64,000 bases of DNA from Australimonas brisbanensis (GTDB lineage: Bacteria; Chloroflexota; Dehalococcoidia; Lucifugimonadales; Australimonadaceae). Under the pieces are notes generated by a model. That model searched no databases, was not told the origin of the DNA, and saw nothing but the letters and a program-made list of their open reading frames with translations. Where the stretch lies: positions 62,001-126,000 of the forward strand of contig JAYQTA010000007.1 in assembly GCA_038147155.1 (NCBI GenBank), given 5' to 3'. The number at the start of each line of letters is the position of its first letter. Within the stretch, counting starts at the first letter, position 1. The position numbers and the translations under genes are program-made. Of the stretch, positions 24,598 through 35,178 are shown one piece after another.

Positions 24598-25794
24598 CTA
24601 GTTCACCCGCTCGAAGAGCGTGGACACGCCCTGGCCGCCGCCGACGCACAGGGTGGCGAGGCCGAACTGCCCGCCGGTGCGCTCCAGCTCCTCCATGAGC
24701 TTGACCACCATGATGGCGCCGGTGGCCCCCACGGGGTGCCCCAGGGAGATGCCGGAGCCGTTGGGGTTGGTCTTGTCCATGTCCAGGTCGAGTTCGCGGA
24801 TCACGTAGAGCGCCTGGGAGGCGAACGCCTCGTTCAGCTCGATGACGTCCACGTCCTTGAGCCCCACGCTGGTCTTGGCCAGCAGCTTGCGGGTGGAGGG
24901 CACGGGCCCGGTGCCCATGATGGCCGGGTCCACGCCCGACACGCCGCGCGCCACCCACTTCACGCGGGGCCTCAGGCCCAGCGCCTCGGCGCGCTCGCGC
25001 GACATGACCACCACGGCGGCGGCCGCGTCGTTGATGCCCGCCGAGTTGCCCGCGGTGACGCTGCCGCCCTCCTTGAACACGGGGCGCAGCTTGCCCAGCC
25101 CCTCCCGGGTGGTGTCGGGGCGGGGGTGCTCGTCGGCGGTGACGCTGACGGCCTCGCCCCGGCGCTGCGGCACGCTGACGGGGACGATCTGCCCGTCGAA
25201 GCGGTGCCCGGCCTGGGCGGCGACGGCGCGCTGGTGGCTCATGACGGCCAGTTCGTCCTGGGCCTGGCGGCTCACCTCGAACCGCTCGGCCACGTTCTCG
25301 GCGGTGACGCCCATGTGGTAGTCGTAGATGGGGCAGGAGAGGCCCATGGTGAGGCTGTCCACCAGCCGCACGTCGCCCATGCGGGGGCCGTCGAACCGGC
25401 CGGTGGGCAGCAGGTAGGGGGAGGCGCTCATGTTCTCGGCCCCGCCCGCAACCACCACCTCGGACTCGCCCGTCAGCACCGACTGCACGGCCAGGTTGAT
25501 GGCCTCCAGGCCCGATGAGCACGCGCGGTTGACGGTGATGGCGGGGACGTGGTCGGGAAGGCCCGCCTTGAGCATGGCGCGCCGGGCGGTGTAGCCCGAC
25601 TCTGCGGCCTGGAGCACGTTGCCCATGATGACCTCGTCCACGCTGGCCGGGTCTATCCCCGCGCGCTCCACGGCGGCCCGGATGGCGACGGCCCCCAGGT
25701 CACTGGCGCGCAGGTCCTTGAAGGCGCCGCCGAAGCGCCCGATGGGCGTGCGCGCGCCGCTCACGATGACCACTTCCTTGCCGTTGCCGCTCAT
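24598..25794 (-). CDS. Thiolase, acetyl-CoA C-acetyltransferase/acyltransferase
   Basis: A 398-residue type II/I thiolase. Acyl-enzyme cysteine C92 (NRACSSGLEA), general base H352 (GHPVGATG) and second cysteine C383 (CVGGGQG) are all present. It condenses two acetyl-CoA or cleaves 3-ketoacyl-CoA. ATG 25794 follows AAGGAGG. No other beta-oxidation gene is adjacent, so the direction is uncertain. Confidence 0.93.
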   Translation of the reverse strand: MSGNGKEVVIVSGARTPIGRFGGAFKDLRASDLGAVAIRAAVERAGIDPASVDEVIMGNVLQAAESGYTARRAMLKAGLPDHVPAITVNRACSSGLEAINLAVQSVLTGESEVVVAGGAENMSASPYLLPTGRFDGPRMGDVRLVDSLTMGLSCPIYDYHMGVTAENVAERFEVSRQAQDELAVMSHQRAVAAQAGHRFDGQIVPVSVPQRRGEAVSVTADEHPRPDTTREGLGKLRPVFKEGGSVTAGNSAGINDAAAAVVVMSRERAEALGLRPRVKWVARGVSGVDPAIMGTGPVPSTRKLLAKTSVGLKDVDVIELNEAFASQALYVIRELDLDMDKTNPNGSGISLGHPVGATGAIMVVKLMEELERTGGQFGLATLCVGGGQGVSTLFERVN

Positions 25795-25908
25795 GAGGCC
25801 TCCTTCGCTCTGCCTGTCCGTCTGGGTCCGTAGGGCCGCCCGCGCCTGCGCGCGAGGAACTTCGGCATTGTCCGGGCGTGCGTGCGCGAGTGTCAAACGG
25901 GCTGGGGG

Positions 25909-26598
25909 CTAACGGGTGATGGCGGCGAGCAGGTCGGCGGGGCTCGCAGCCACCAGATGGGGCTCGCACCCGGCGGCCTGCGCATCGCGCGTCTGGGCAT
26001 CGAGCCCCCAGGCGGCCAGGGCTGTCCAGCACCCGGCGGCCGCGCCCGCCAACACGTCGGTGGCGGCATCGCCCACCATCAGCGCCTCCTGCGGGGCCAC
26101 GCCCAGGTGGGCGAGCATGCGCTCCACGCCCTCCGGGTGGGGCTTGGCGTGGGTGACGTCCTCCGCGCCCACGGTGTCGGCGAAGTAGTGGGCGATGCCC
26201 AGTTCCTCGTACTCCACCACGGCGCCGGAGCGCACGCCCTCCACCTGGATCTCCCGCGCCTTGGAGGTGATGACGGCCATGGGCAGCCCCGCCGCCGCGA
26301 TGCCCGCCAGCAGCGCGTCCACGCCGGGGAAGAGGCGGATGAACCCCGGCCCGCGGTGCCAGTAGTGCCGCCGGTAGATGCGGGTGAGGCCGAGGGCCTT
26401 CCCGCGCCCGCCGTCGAACCCGTCCAGCGCGGTCTGCAGGGGCATGCCGCGCGCCTGTTTGGTGAACTCATCGGGGCCGATGTGGGTGATGCCCACCTCC
26501 TCGAAGGTGCGGCGCATCGCCTCCTCCCGCGCCGGGAGGGTGTCGGCCAGGGTGTCGTCGTAGTCGAACAGGACGGCCCGCAGGGTGGGGAGGGTCAT
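25909..26598 (-). CDS. HAD-superfamily hydrolase (phosphoglycolate phosphatase-like)
   Basis: A 229-residue haloacid dehalogenase-type phosphatase. Motif I FDYDDTLAD (nucleophile D12, D14), motif II AVITSKAR, motif III lysine HAKPHPEG and motif IV VGDAATDVLAG are present, with a helical cap between. Resembles Gph/PpaX-like enzymes; the substrate is not fixed. ATG 26598 overlaps the previous stop (ATGA), so it is coupled to the membrane protein upstream. Confidence 0.88.
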   Translation of the reverse strand: MTLPTLRAVLFDYDDTLADTLPAREEAMRRTFEEVGITHIGPDEFTKQARGMPLQTALDGFDGGRGKALGLTRIYRRHYWHRGPGFIRLFPGVDALLAGIAAAGLPMAVITSKAREIQVEGVRSGAVVEYEELGIAHYFADTVGAEDVTHAKPHPEGVERMLAHLGVAPQEALMVGDAATDVLAGAAAGCWTALAAWGLDAQTRDAQAAGCEPHLVAASPADLLAAITR

Positions 26599-27140
26599 AA
26601 GACGCGCTGCGCTATGACGGCGGCCAGTTCTGCGGCGCGCTGGGAGCCCAGGAACCGGCGGCGTCCGCCTGCCAGGTCCAGCAGCACGCCCTCGCGCCCC
26701 ATCACCAGGTAGGCCATGCCGCGCCGGCGCAGCCCCAGGCGGATGCCCCACCCGCCGTAGTCCAGCACGGGGTTCACCCGCTGGGCCTGCACGGCCTGTA
26801 TCTCCTCGAACCCGTACCGGTGCGCCTCGCGCACGAAGGGCAGGTAGCGCAGGTACACGCCGTCCTCGCGCACCTCCACCTCCATGCGGATGGCCCAGAT
26901 GAGCCCGGCCAGCGCCACGCCGAAGGGGATGCCCACCGCCGCCATGGCGATGAGCCCGCCATCTGAGGCGGGGTTGTTGCCGAAGGGCTTATCCAACACC
27001 AGCTGCACCCACAGCGCCACGCCGAACACGCCGCTGATGACCAGCACGACGAACGCCATGGCCAGCGTCCACCAGGGGCCACGGGCGCGCTGCACCTCAC
27101 GGAAGAGGGGCGCGCCGGTGGATGCGGGGGCGGTTGTCAC
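26595..27140 (-). CDS. Uncharacterised protein with two membrane spans and a PH-like region
   Basis: A 181-residue protein. Two hydrophobic spans (about 26-50 and 65-85) are followed by a cytosolic segment with alternating strands (VEVREDGVYLRYLPF, GFEEIQAVQAQ, LVMGREGVLLDL), a pattern typical of small bacterial PH-like membrane proteins such as DUF6141. Function unknown. Translationally coupled to the HAD gene downstream. Confidence 0.65.
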   Translation of the reverse strand: MTTAPASTGAPLFREVQRARGPWWTLAMAFVVLVISGVFGVALWVQLVLDKPFGNNPASDGGLIAMAAVGIPFGVALAGLIWAIRMEVEVREDGVYLRYLPFVREAHRYGFEEIQAVQAQRVNPVLDYGGWGIRLGLRRRGMAYLVMGREGVLLDLAGGRRRFLGSQRAAELAAVIAQRVL

Positions 27141-27203
27141 AGGGATGCTCCTTGCCTCCCACTGTGCCGCAAGCGGAGCGCGCGCGCAACGCCACCGCCT
27201 GGC

Positions 27204-28148
27204 TCAGAGCGAGGCCAGCAGGTTGAGGGTGCGCTCACGGCTGGCGGCGGGGTTCGCACCCGCCGGCATCACCGTGCAGATCACCTCCGCCACGCCCCCC
27301 TCGAACAGCTCACGGATGCGCCCGGCCACCGTCTCCTCGTCGCCCGATGCCACCGTGGCATCGGTCATGCCCTGGCTCCACGTCTGCGTCTGCCCCGCCT
27401 CCGGGAAGCCGGAGGCGGCGAACATGGCCTGGTAGAAGGGCAGGCGCGGGTAGGCGGCCAGCTGCTCGCGCGCGGCCTCCAGCACCTGGGAGGCGTCGTC
27501 GTGGACGCACACGGGCAGGTGGGCGACGAGCGGCGGTGCGGCCCGCCCGGCGCTGGCCGCCCCCCGCTGCACGGCGGGCAGGGCGCTCTCCAGCAGGAAG
27601 TTGCCGGGCGTCACCCAGGAGATGGCCCCGTCCGCCGCCTCCCCGCACACCTCGTAGGAGCGCTCGCGCAGCGCCGCCGCCATGATAGGCACGGGGGCGG
27701 GCCCCGCCTCTAGGCGCGAGCGCGAGCGGATGAACTCGCCGGTGAAGTCCACCGCCCCCTCGGTGAGCAGGGTGCGGGCGATGGTCAGGTACTCGCGCAG
27801 GTGGGTGAGGGGCTTGCGGAACTCGGCCCCGTAGATGGACTGCATGCCGCTCCCGTGGGAGGGCCCCACCCCCACCCGCAGGCGGCCGGGGGCCAGCTGG
27901 TGGATGGAGAGGGCCTGTTGCACCAGCGCCACGGGGTGACGCGGCCAGGTGGGGGTGATGGAGGAGCCCAGGAGGATGCGCTCCGTGGTCACGGCGGCGG
28001 CGGCCAGGGTGGTGAGCCCATCGGGCCGGGGGCTGCCGGTGGTGAGCCACGCCGCGGCGATGCCCCGGCGCTCATAGTCCTGGATCAGCGCCACGCTCTC
28101 GCGGGCGGTGGGTGCGTTGGCGACCACGCCGATGATGCCCTGGGCCAT
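27204..28148 (-). CDS. LLM-class flavin-dependent oxidoreductase
   Basis: A 314-residue bacterial-luciferase-like monooxygenase/F420-dependent oxidoreductase. Recognisable blocks: LLGSSITPTWPRHP, LSIHQLAPGRLRVGVGPSHG, FRKPLTHLREYL, and a C-terminal AGRIRELFEGGVAEVICTV. Cofactor (FMN or F420) and substrate are open. ATG 28148 (MAQGIIGVV) is 7 nt after AGGAG, better than GTG 28154. Confidence 0.9.
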   Translation of the reverse strand: MAQGIIGVVANAPTARESVALIQDYERRGIAAAWLTTGSPRPDGLTTLAAAAVTTERILLGSSITPTWPRHPVALVQQALSIHQLAPGRLRVGVGPSHGSGMQSIYGAEFRKPLTHLREYLTIARTLLTEGAVDFTGEFIRSRSRLEAGPAPVPIMAAALRERSYEVCGEAADGAISWVTPGNFLLESALPAVQRGAASAGRAAPPLVAHLPVCVHDDASQVLEAAREQLAAYPRLPFYQAMFAASGFPEAGQTQTWSQGMTDATVASGDEETVAGRIRELFEGGVAEVICTVMPAGANPAASRERTLNLLASL

Positions 28149-28244
28149 GTCCACGCTCCTGCTGGTTGGTACCTGGGAGTGTACCCGTTCCATCCCCTCG
28201 AGCGAGCGCCGCAAGCGGGGAACGCCCATCCCGGCTTGGCCCCT

Positions 28245-28289
28245 TATTGAGACTTTGTCTTGACTAACCGGCAGGTGCGTCCCTAGCCT
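28245..28289 (+). promoter_or_regulatory. Candidate promoter/operator of the fur-znu operon
   Basis: TTGACT at 28260-28265, 18-bp spacer, TAGCCT at 28284-28289. It overlaps the imperfect dyad TTGAGAC-TTT-GTCTTGA just upstream, a plausible site for autoregulation by the first gene. Confidence 0.4.
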
Positions 28290-28296
28290 GGCGGTG

Positions 28297-28731
28297 ATGA
28301 GCACCCACGCCCACCCCGCAACGCTGGACCTGGCCGCCACGCTGGAGCGCCTGGGCGCGCGCATGACGGCCCCGCGCCGGCGCCTGGCAGCGCTGATGGA
28401 GCGCTGGACCGGAGCGTTCAGCCCCGAGGAACTGACGGCGGCGCTGCCTGACGTGGGCCGGGCCACGGTGTACCGCACCGTGAAGCTGCTCACCGAGGCG
28501 GGCGTGCTGTGCCGCACGGCCCTGCCCGACGGCACGCCGCGCTACTCCGTGGACCAGCCGCACCACCACCACCACCTGGTGTGCGTGGCGTGCGGGCGTG
28601 TGGAGCCCTTCGACGACCCGGCCCTGGAACGCGCGGTGCGCGACGCGGGGGCGGGCGCTGGCGAGCGGCTGGTGGGGCACCGGGTGGAGCTGTACTACCG
28701 GTGCGAGCGGTGCACGAGGGACGCGGGATGA
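28297..28731 (+). CDS. Fur-family regulator, probably Zur
   Basis: Metal-sensing repressor of 144 residues. The winged helix (about 15-80) includes GRATVYRTVKLL. A run of five His at 89-93 is followed by C96 and C99 (CVAC), with C136 and C139 (CERC) forming the structural zinc site. First gene of a four-gene operon with a zinc/manganese-type ABC importer, which favours Zur. Its TGA overlaps the ATG of the binding-protein gene. Confidence 0.9.
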   Translation: MSTHAHPATLDLAATLERLGARMTAPRRRLAALMERWTGAFSPEELTAALPDVGRATVYRTVKLLTEAGVLCRTALPDGTPRYSVDQPHHHHHLVCVACGRVEPFDDPALERAVRDAGAGAGERLVGHRVELYYRCERCTRDAG

Positions 28732-29624
28732 AATGCGCGCTCCTGCCCCTCCTGGCGCTGGCCCTGGCGGCCTGCGGTAGCCCTGCGGTGTCCGCGCCGG
28801 ACACCCTGCAGGTCGCAGCGTCCATCTACCCTGCCGCGTACCTGGCCGAGCGGGTGGGGGGCGATGCCGTCACGGTGAGCCGCCTGATCCCCGACGGGGC
28901 CGAGGCGCACGACTTCGAGCCCTCCCCCTCGCACCTGCGCACCCTGACGGACGCGAACCTGTTGGTGCTCAACGGGCTGGGTCTGGAGCCGTGGGTGGAG
29001 CGCGCGCTGGCATCACTGGGCGCGGACGCCCCCGCCAGCGTGACGCTGGCGGGCGAGTTGGACCACGAGCATGCGGATGATGACCGCGGCCACGACGGCG
29101 TGGACCCCCACGCATGGCTCGACCCGCTGGAGGCCATCGCCATGACCGAGCGCGCCCGCGCTGCGCTGACCAGCGCCGCGCCGGAGCACGCCGCAACCTT
29201 CGCCGCCAACGCCGCCGCCCTCACGGCGGACCTGGAGGCGCTGCACGCCGCGTTCACGGCGGGCCTGGCCGACTGCCGCCTCAGCACGTTCGTCACCTCG
29301 CACGCAGCCTACGGGCACCTGGCGGAGCGCTACGGGCTGGAGCAGCGCTCCGTCGCCGGGCTCAACCCGGAGGCGGAGCCCTCCCCGGCGCACCTGGCGG
29401 AGCTGACCGGCATGATACGCGCGCAGGGCATCGGCCTGGTGCTGGTGGAGCCGCTGCACCAGGGCGGCGCGGCCGACGTGCTGGCGGCGGAGGTGGGCGC
29501 ATCGGTGCGCACGGTGCACCCGCTGGAGAGTGTGAGCGACGGGGAGCGGGCGGCGTTCAGGGACTACCTGGGGCTGATGCGCGAGAACCTGGCCGCGCTG
29601 CGCGAGGCGCTGGAGTGCGCATGA
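28728..29624 (+). CDS. znuA: Zinc ABC transporter substrate-binding lipoprotein
   Basis: Cluster A-I (ZnuA/TroA-like) metal-binding protein, 298 residues, with a lipoprotein signal (LLALALAAC, Cys at about residue 16). Metal-ligand motifs include AHDFEPSPSHLRTL, DPHAWLDP, TSHAAYGHLAERYGL and the distal ligand region. A short His/Asp-rich loop (DHEHADDDRGHDG) before DPHAW is characteristic of zinc rather than manganese binders. Confidence 0.92.
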   Translation: MKCALLPLLALALAACGSPAVSAPDTLQVAASIYPAAYLAERVGGDAVTVSRLIPDGAEAHDFEPSPSHLRTLTDANLLVLNGLGLEPWVERALASLGADAPASVTLAGELDHEHADDDRGHDGVDPHAWLDPLEAIAMTERARAALTSAAPEHAATFAANAAALTADLEALHAAFTAGLADCRLSTFVTSHAAYGHLAERYGLEQRSVAGLNPEAEPSPAHLAELTGMIRAQGIGLVLVEPLHQGGAADVLAAEVGASVRTVHPLESVSDGERAAFRDYLGLMRENLAALREALECA

Positions 29625-30382
29625 ACGAACCCGTGCTGGAGATGGCGGGCGTCACCTTCGCCTACGGGGAGCGCCCGGCGGTGGAGGGCGTTTCGCTGCG
29701 CATCGAGCGTGGCGAGTTCGCTGCGGTGGTCGGCCCCAACGGCTCCGGCAAGTCCACCCTCATCAGGCTGGCGCTGGGGCTGCTGCGCCCCCAGGCGGGC
29801 AGCGTGCGCCTCCTGGACACGCCCGTGGAGCGCTTCCGGGAGTGGACGCGGGTGGGGTACGTGCCGCAGCTGTCCTCCGGGGTGACGGGCCGCTTCCCCA
29901 TCACCGTGGCCGAAGTGGTGGCCCACGGGCGCTACACCGGCTTCGACCCCCTGGCCATCTTCCGGCGCGCCGGTGGGGGCGAGGTGCGCGAGGCGCTGGA
30001 GGCGGTGGGTGCGGGGCACCTGGCGGGCCGGCGCATCGGCGAGCTGTCCGTGGGCCAGCAGCAGCGCGTGCTGGTGGCGCGTGGACTGGTGCGCTGGCCG
30101 GACCTGCTAGTGCTGGACGAGCCCATCGCAGGCCTCGATGTGGGCGGCGAGGAGCGCATCTACGGGCTGCTGCGCCGGCTGAACCGCGAGCGGGGCATGT
30201 CCATCCTCATGGTCACCCACGACATCGGCACGGTGCTGCGGGAGGCGAGCACCGTCGCCTGCATCAACCGCACGGTCTCCTTCCACGGCGCCCCCCACGA
30301 CCTCACCCAGGCGGAGCTGGCATCCCTCTACGGGTTCCCCGTGGAGGTGCTGCTGCACGACGCCCTCCACGAGCACCGCTGA
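29621..30382 (+). CDS. znuC: Zinc ABC transporter ATP-binding protein
   Basis: ABC ATPase of 253 residues: Walker A GPNGSGKST, Q-loop VPQLSS, signature LSVGQQQRVLVAR (SVGQQ in place of SGGQ), Walker B LLVLDEP and switch VTHDIG. Start ATG 29621 overlaps the znuA stop (ATGA). Energises the ZnuB permease. Confidence 0.93.
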   Translation: MNEPVLEMAGVTFAYGERPAVEGVSLRIERGEFAAVVGPNGSGKSTLIRLALGLLRPQAGSVRLLDTPVERFREWTRVGYVPQLSSGVTGRFPITVAEVVAHGRYTGFDPLAIFRRAGGGEVREALEAVGAGHLAGRRIGELSVGQQQRVLVARGLVRWPDLLVLDEPIAGLDVGGEERIYGLLRRLNRERGMSILMVTHDIGTVLREASTVACINRTVSFHGAPHDLTQAELASLYGFPVEVLLHDALHEHR

Positions 30383-31200
30383 TGGACAACCTGTTCGCCT
30401 ACTCATTCATGGTGCGCGCGCTGGTGGGCGCGGGGCTGGTGGGCCTCACCGCCCCCGTCCTGGGCCTGTTCCTGGTGCTACGGCGCTTCTCCCTCATCGC
30501 CGACACCCTCTCCCACGTGGCGCTGATGGGCGTGGCGATTGGCGTGGCCACCGGCGTCCACCCAACGCTGTCCACGTTCGTCGCCGTCACCGCCGGGGCC
30601 GTGGTCATCGAGACGCTGCGTGCGCGCGGACGCCTGCCGGGCGACGTGGTGCTGGCGGTGGTGCTCTACGCCACGCTGGCCGTGGCGGTAACGGTGGTCT
30701 CCACGGCGGGCGGGTTCGAGGTGGACCTGCTCGCCTTCCTGTTCGGCAACGTCCTGTCCATCACCCTGGCCGAGGTCGCCTGGCTCGGCGCGCTCGCCGT
30801 GCTGGTGCTGGTGGCGGTGGGCGCCTTCTTCACGGAACTGGCGCAATCGGCCTTCGACGAGGACCTGGCCCGCGCCTCCGGCGTGCGCGTGGGGCTGGTG
30901 AACCTGGGCCTCGCCGTCCTCACGGGCGCGGCCATCACCCTCTCGGTGCGGGTGGTGGGCGTGCTGCTGGTGGGCGCGCTCATGGTGGTGCCCGTGCTGG
31001 CGGGGGGCCTGCTGGCGCGCTCCCTGCGCGGTGCGCTGGCCGCCGGGATGGGCGTGGGCGTACTCGCCGCGCTGGGGGGCATCGCCCTCGCCTTCTACGC
31101 CGACCTGCCCGCGGGATCTGCCATCGTCCTGTGCGCCGTGGGTCTGCTGGCGCTGGCGGCGCTGGCCACCGGCGCGCGCAGGGGCACACACCGGGCCTAG
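30382..31200 (+). CDS. znuB: Zinc ABC transporter permease
   Basis: A 272-residue membrane permease of the ABC-3 family with about eight to nine spans. The segment RRFSLIADTLSHVALMG is the family's conserved cytoplasmic loop that meets the ATPase. ATG 30382 overlaps the znuC stop by one base. Confidence 0.93.
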   Translation: MDNLFAYSFMVRALVGAGLVGLTAPVLGLFLVLRRFSLIADTLSHVALMGVAIGVATGVHPTLSTFVAVTAGAVVIETLRARGRLPGDVVLAVVLYATLAVAVTVVSTAGGFEVDLLAFLFGNVLSITLAEVAWLGALAVLVLVAVGAFFTELAQSAFDEDLARASGVRVGLVNLGLAVLTGAAITLSVRVVGVLLVGALMVVPVLAGGLLARSLRGALAAGMGVGVLAALGGIALAFYADLPAGSAIVLCAVGLLALAALATGARRGTHRA

Positions 31201-31224
31201 CCCCGGCGTGCTAGCCTCCCGCCC

Positions 31225-32430
31225 ATGAAGGCGCGCTTCTCCTACGGGTGGGTGGTGGTGTGCTCACTGGCGCTCTTCTCCGCCGTGGGAGTGGGCATGC
31301 TGGGCGCCAACACCGCCCTGTTCATCCGTCCTGCGGGTGAGGGCGCGGGCTGGAGCGCGGGCCTCTTCGGCTGGGCCCAGTTCGCGCGCCTCGCCGCCAT
31401 GCTGGCCGGTGGGCCGCTCATCGGCTGGGCCATCGACCGGCGGGGGGCTCGCCTGCCCGTCCTGGCCGCCCTGGGCGTCGGCGCAGCGGCCTTGCTGGCG
31501 CTCTCACGGGCCGAGGCCTCCTGGATGCTGGTGGCCCTGTTCGTCCTCATGGGCCTGGTGGGCATGGGCCGCGCCTCCGACCTGTTCGTTACCGCGCCCG
31601 TGGCGGGCTGGTTCCCCGGACGTGGCCGGGGCCTCGCCCTGGGCATCGCGCTGGCGGGCACGCCCGCGGGGGTGGTGCTCTTCTTCCCCCTCACCCAGTG
31701 GCTCATCGAAGCGCTGGGCTGGCGCACGGCCCTCGCCGTCCTTGGCGTGGGCGGTTTCGCGCTGGCCGCCCCCGCCGCCCTGCTGCTGCGCCGGGCACCC
31801 GCGCCGGTGCGGGTGGCCCCCGGGCTGGGCAGCCTCTCCCGCGCCCAGGCGATGCGCGGGCGCGACTTCTGGCTGCTAACGGCGGGCTTCGGGGCGCTTG
31901 CCTACGGCTTCTCGGCGGTGGTGCTCTTCCGCGTCCCAGCGCTGGTAGAGCGCGGCGCGGCGCCGGGGCTGGTCGCGTGGGCCATCGCGCTGGACGCCGC
32001 CGTTGCCGTGCTGGTGAGCCTGTTTGCTGGCAAGCTGGTGGACCGGCTGGGCGTAGGCTGGCTCCTGGCAGCGGGGCTGGGCGCGGGCCTGGTGAGCGTG
32101 GGAGGGCTGCTGGCAGCCGGGCCACTGGCCTGGGTGTTCGTGGTGAACATCGGCTACGCCGTCGGCTTCCAGACCACCCACGTGGCCGGTGCCGAGTTGT
32201 GGGCCCGCCGGTACGGGCCCGCGCACCTGGGGGCCATACGGGGCCTCTCCCTGCCCCTCAGCGTGGCCGTGGGAGCCGCGGCCTTCCCCGTAACGGGGAT
32301 GGTGCGCGATGCCACCAGCGCCTACGCGCCCGCCTGGTGGGCCGCAGGCGCGGCCTTCGTGCTGGCGGGTGCGCTGCTGGCCACCGTCAGCGGGGGGAGC
32401 GCGCCGGAGGAACAGAGAACGGCGCCTTGA
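31225..32430 (+). CDS. Major facilitator superfamily transporter
   Basis: A 401-residue protein with about 12 hydrophobic spans. The start KARFSYGWVVVCSLALF and loop IGWAIDRRGARLP are as in oxalate/formate antiporter-like MFS carriers (monocarboxylate type). Substrate unknown. Follows znuB by 24 nt but is likely a separate function; a hairpin overlaps its stop codon. Confidence 0.87.
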   Translation: MKARFSYGWVVVCSLALFSAVGVGMLGANTALFIRPAGEGAGWSAGLFGWAQFARLAAMLAGGPLIGWAIDRRGARLPVLAALGVGAAALLALSRAEASWMLVALFVLMGLVGMGRASDLFVTAPVAGWFPGRGRGLALGIALAGTPAGVVLFFPLTQWLIEALGWRTALAVLGVGGFALAAPAALLLRRAPAPVRVAPGLGSLSRAQAMRGRDFWLLTAGFGALAYGFSAVVLFRVPALVERGAAPGLVAWAIALDAAVAVLVSLFAGKLVDRLGVGWLLAAGLGAGLVSVGGLLAAGPLAWVFVVNIGYAVGFQTTHVAGAELWARRYGPAHLGAIRGLSLPLSVAVGAAAFPVTGMVRDATSAYAPAWWAAGAAFVLAGALLATVSGGSAPEEQRTAP

Positions 32431-32440
32431 GGGCGCCGTT
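32418..32440 (-). terminator. Hairpin between the MFS gene and tRNA-Ile
   Basis: AACGGCGCC (32418-32426) pairs perfectly with 32432-32440 and overlaps the MFS stop. On the minus strand it is followed by CTCTGTTCC, so it most likely ends the 16S/tRNA-Ile transcript; the plus-strand tail has no T run. Confidence 0.55.
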
Positions 32441-32470
32441 GTGCGTGCAGAGGTGGTGTGGGAGGCGGGT

Positions 32471-32547
32471 TGGTGGGCCACCCAGGAATCGAACCTGGGA
32501 CCTCAGTCTTATCAGGACTGCGCTCTAACCGACTGAGCTAGTGGCCC
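32471..32547 (-). tRNA. tRNA-Ile (anticodon GAT)
   Basis: Acceptor GGGCCAC/GTGGCCC, anticodon arm with loop CTGATAA (GAT), T-arm CCAGG-TTCGATT-CCTGG, discriminator A and encoded CCA. It lies downstream of the 16S gene on the same strand, the usual spacer position in rRNA operons, yet no 23S follows. Confidence 0.96.
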
Positions 32548-32611
32548 ACGCGCGGCGCCGGAGCGCCTCGGGCATTCTAGCACCGCCGCAAGGGGGGTGC
32601 CAGGAACGCAA

Positions 32612-32633
32612 GGGGCCAGCATGCGCTGGCCCC
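32612..32633 (-). other. Hairpin in the 16S-tRNA-Ile spacer
   Basis: GGGGCCAGC-ATGC-GCTGGCCCC, a perfect 9-bp stem between the tRNA and the 16S processing stem; possibly a processing or attenuation structure. Confidence 0.5.
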
Positions 32634-32656
32634 AGGGCGTTCTGAAACAGAGCCAC

Positions 32657-32684
32657 CCTTAACAGGTGAATAGTGGAAGGAAGG
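32657..32684 (-). repeat. 16S pre-rRNA processing stem, 3' strand
   Basis: This 28-nt stretch pairs with 34391-34418 with only one G-U mismatch. It brackets the 16S gene, as expected for the RNase III processing stem. Confidence 0.85.
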
Positions 32685-32819
32685 AATTCGAACAGGTCCG
32701 TCAGTCCGCCGAAGCGGTTTGGAAAGGCCTTCGCCACCGAGGGAGTAAGACTCAACCAATCGGCAGTTCCGGTTACCGTCCCCTGACGGTACGACCTTAG
32801 GATTCTGAAGTGATCTCCT

Positions 32820-34302
<1,483 letters not shown>

Positions 34303-34390
34303 CAGTTATGATCTTGATTGATCCGGTGATTCAATGGAACAGACACGCTCCGAAGAGCGTGCCTTTCTGTACTCAAAGTAGTACAGGGCG

Positions 34391-34418
34391 CCTTCCTTCC
34401 ACTATTCACTTGTTAAGG
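34391..34418 (-). repeat. 16S pre-rRNA processing stem, 5' strand
   Basis: Partner of 32657-32684: CCTTCCTTCCACTATTCACT and onward, complementary over 28 nt, 89 nt upstream of the 16S 5' end. Confidence 0.85.
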
Positions 34419-34451
34419 AGCGGTATCGCCACCGACGGTGGCAACCCCCAT

Positions 34452-34480
34452 ACATTAGACTGCCGCCGACCCCGCGTCAA
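34452..34480 (-). promoter_or_regulatory. Promoter of the 16S rRNA transcript
   Basis: Minus strand TTGACG (34480-34475), 17-bp spacer, TAATGT (34457-34452). Predicted start about 34445, just outside the processing stem. Confidence 0.75.
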
Positions 34481-34524
34481 GGGGTGTGCGGGCAGATTCC
34501 AACAGGCCGTGGCCTGCTCGAGAC

Positions 34525-35178
34525 TCAGCGTCGCAGCAACGGGGAGAGCCGTTTCCACACCACCGCGTGCACCTTCTCGACGCTTTCGCGCGCATCGACG
34601 ACCAAGAGCCGGGAGGGCTCGCGCCGGGCCAATCGGGCGAATCCCGCGCGGACCAGCCGGTGGAACTCCAGCGGCTCATCCTCGAACCGCCCGCCGTTGC
34701 CGGTCCCGTCGCGCTCGGCGGCGCGGGCCAGCAGGGCTTCGGGCGGGGCGTCCAGCAGCACGGTCAGGCGCGGGATGAGCCCGCCGGTGGCCAGCTCATT
34801 GGCCGCGTTCACCAGCCGGCGGGGCAGCCCGCGCCCCGTGCCCTGGTAGACGGTGGTGGAGTCAGCGAAACGATCGGTGAGCACCACGGCGCCCCGTTCG
34901 AGCGCCGGGGCGATGACGGCACGCACCAATTCAGCACGGGCGGCGGCGAAGGCAAGCAGCTCCGCCTCCGCGCTCAGGGGCTCGGCCCCGGACTTGAGGT
35001 AGGCGCGCAGGTGCTCGCCGAAGGGCGTCCCCCCCGGTTCGCGCAGGGCGAGGCACTCGCGCCCCGTGGCCCGCACGCGCTCGGCGGCCAGGGCCAACTG
35101 GGTGGACTTGCCCGCCCCCTCCCCGCCCTCGAAGGAGACCAGGAGCCCCAGCCCCTCGGTGTCGATGCCCCTAGCCAC
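34525..35178 (-). CDS. tmk: Thymidylate kinase
   Basis: Phosphorylates dTMP to dTDP; 217 residues. P-loop GGEGAGKST near residue 18, DR(F/Y) motif TDRFADSTTVYQG, and the GGRFEDEPLEFH lid region. GTG 35178 overlaps the stop of the upstream AAA/R3H gene by 8 nt. The stop is only about 45 nt before the 16S promoter. Confidence 0.95.
   Translation of the reverse strand: MARGIDTEGLGLLVSFEGGEGAGKSTQLALAAERVRATGRECLALREPGGTPFGEHLRAYLKSGAEPLSAEAELLAFAAARAELVRAVIAPALERGAVVLTDRFADSTTVYQGTGRGLPRRLVNAANELATGGLIPRLTVLLDAPPEALLARAAERDGTGNGGRFEDEPLEFHRLVRAGFARLARREPSRLLVVDARESVEKVHAVVWKRLSPLLRR

Noticed and set aside
28179..28235. Another copy of the hairpin repeat (CTCGAGCGAGCGCCGCAAGCG)
   Set aside because: Only a short boundary-like piece; none of the diagnostic stems is present.
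28561..28575. His run in the Fur-family protein as an expression tag
   Set aside because: It is followed by the native CxxC metal site and lies where Fur/Zur proteins normally have His-rich metal ligands.
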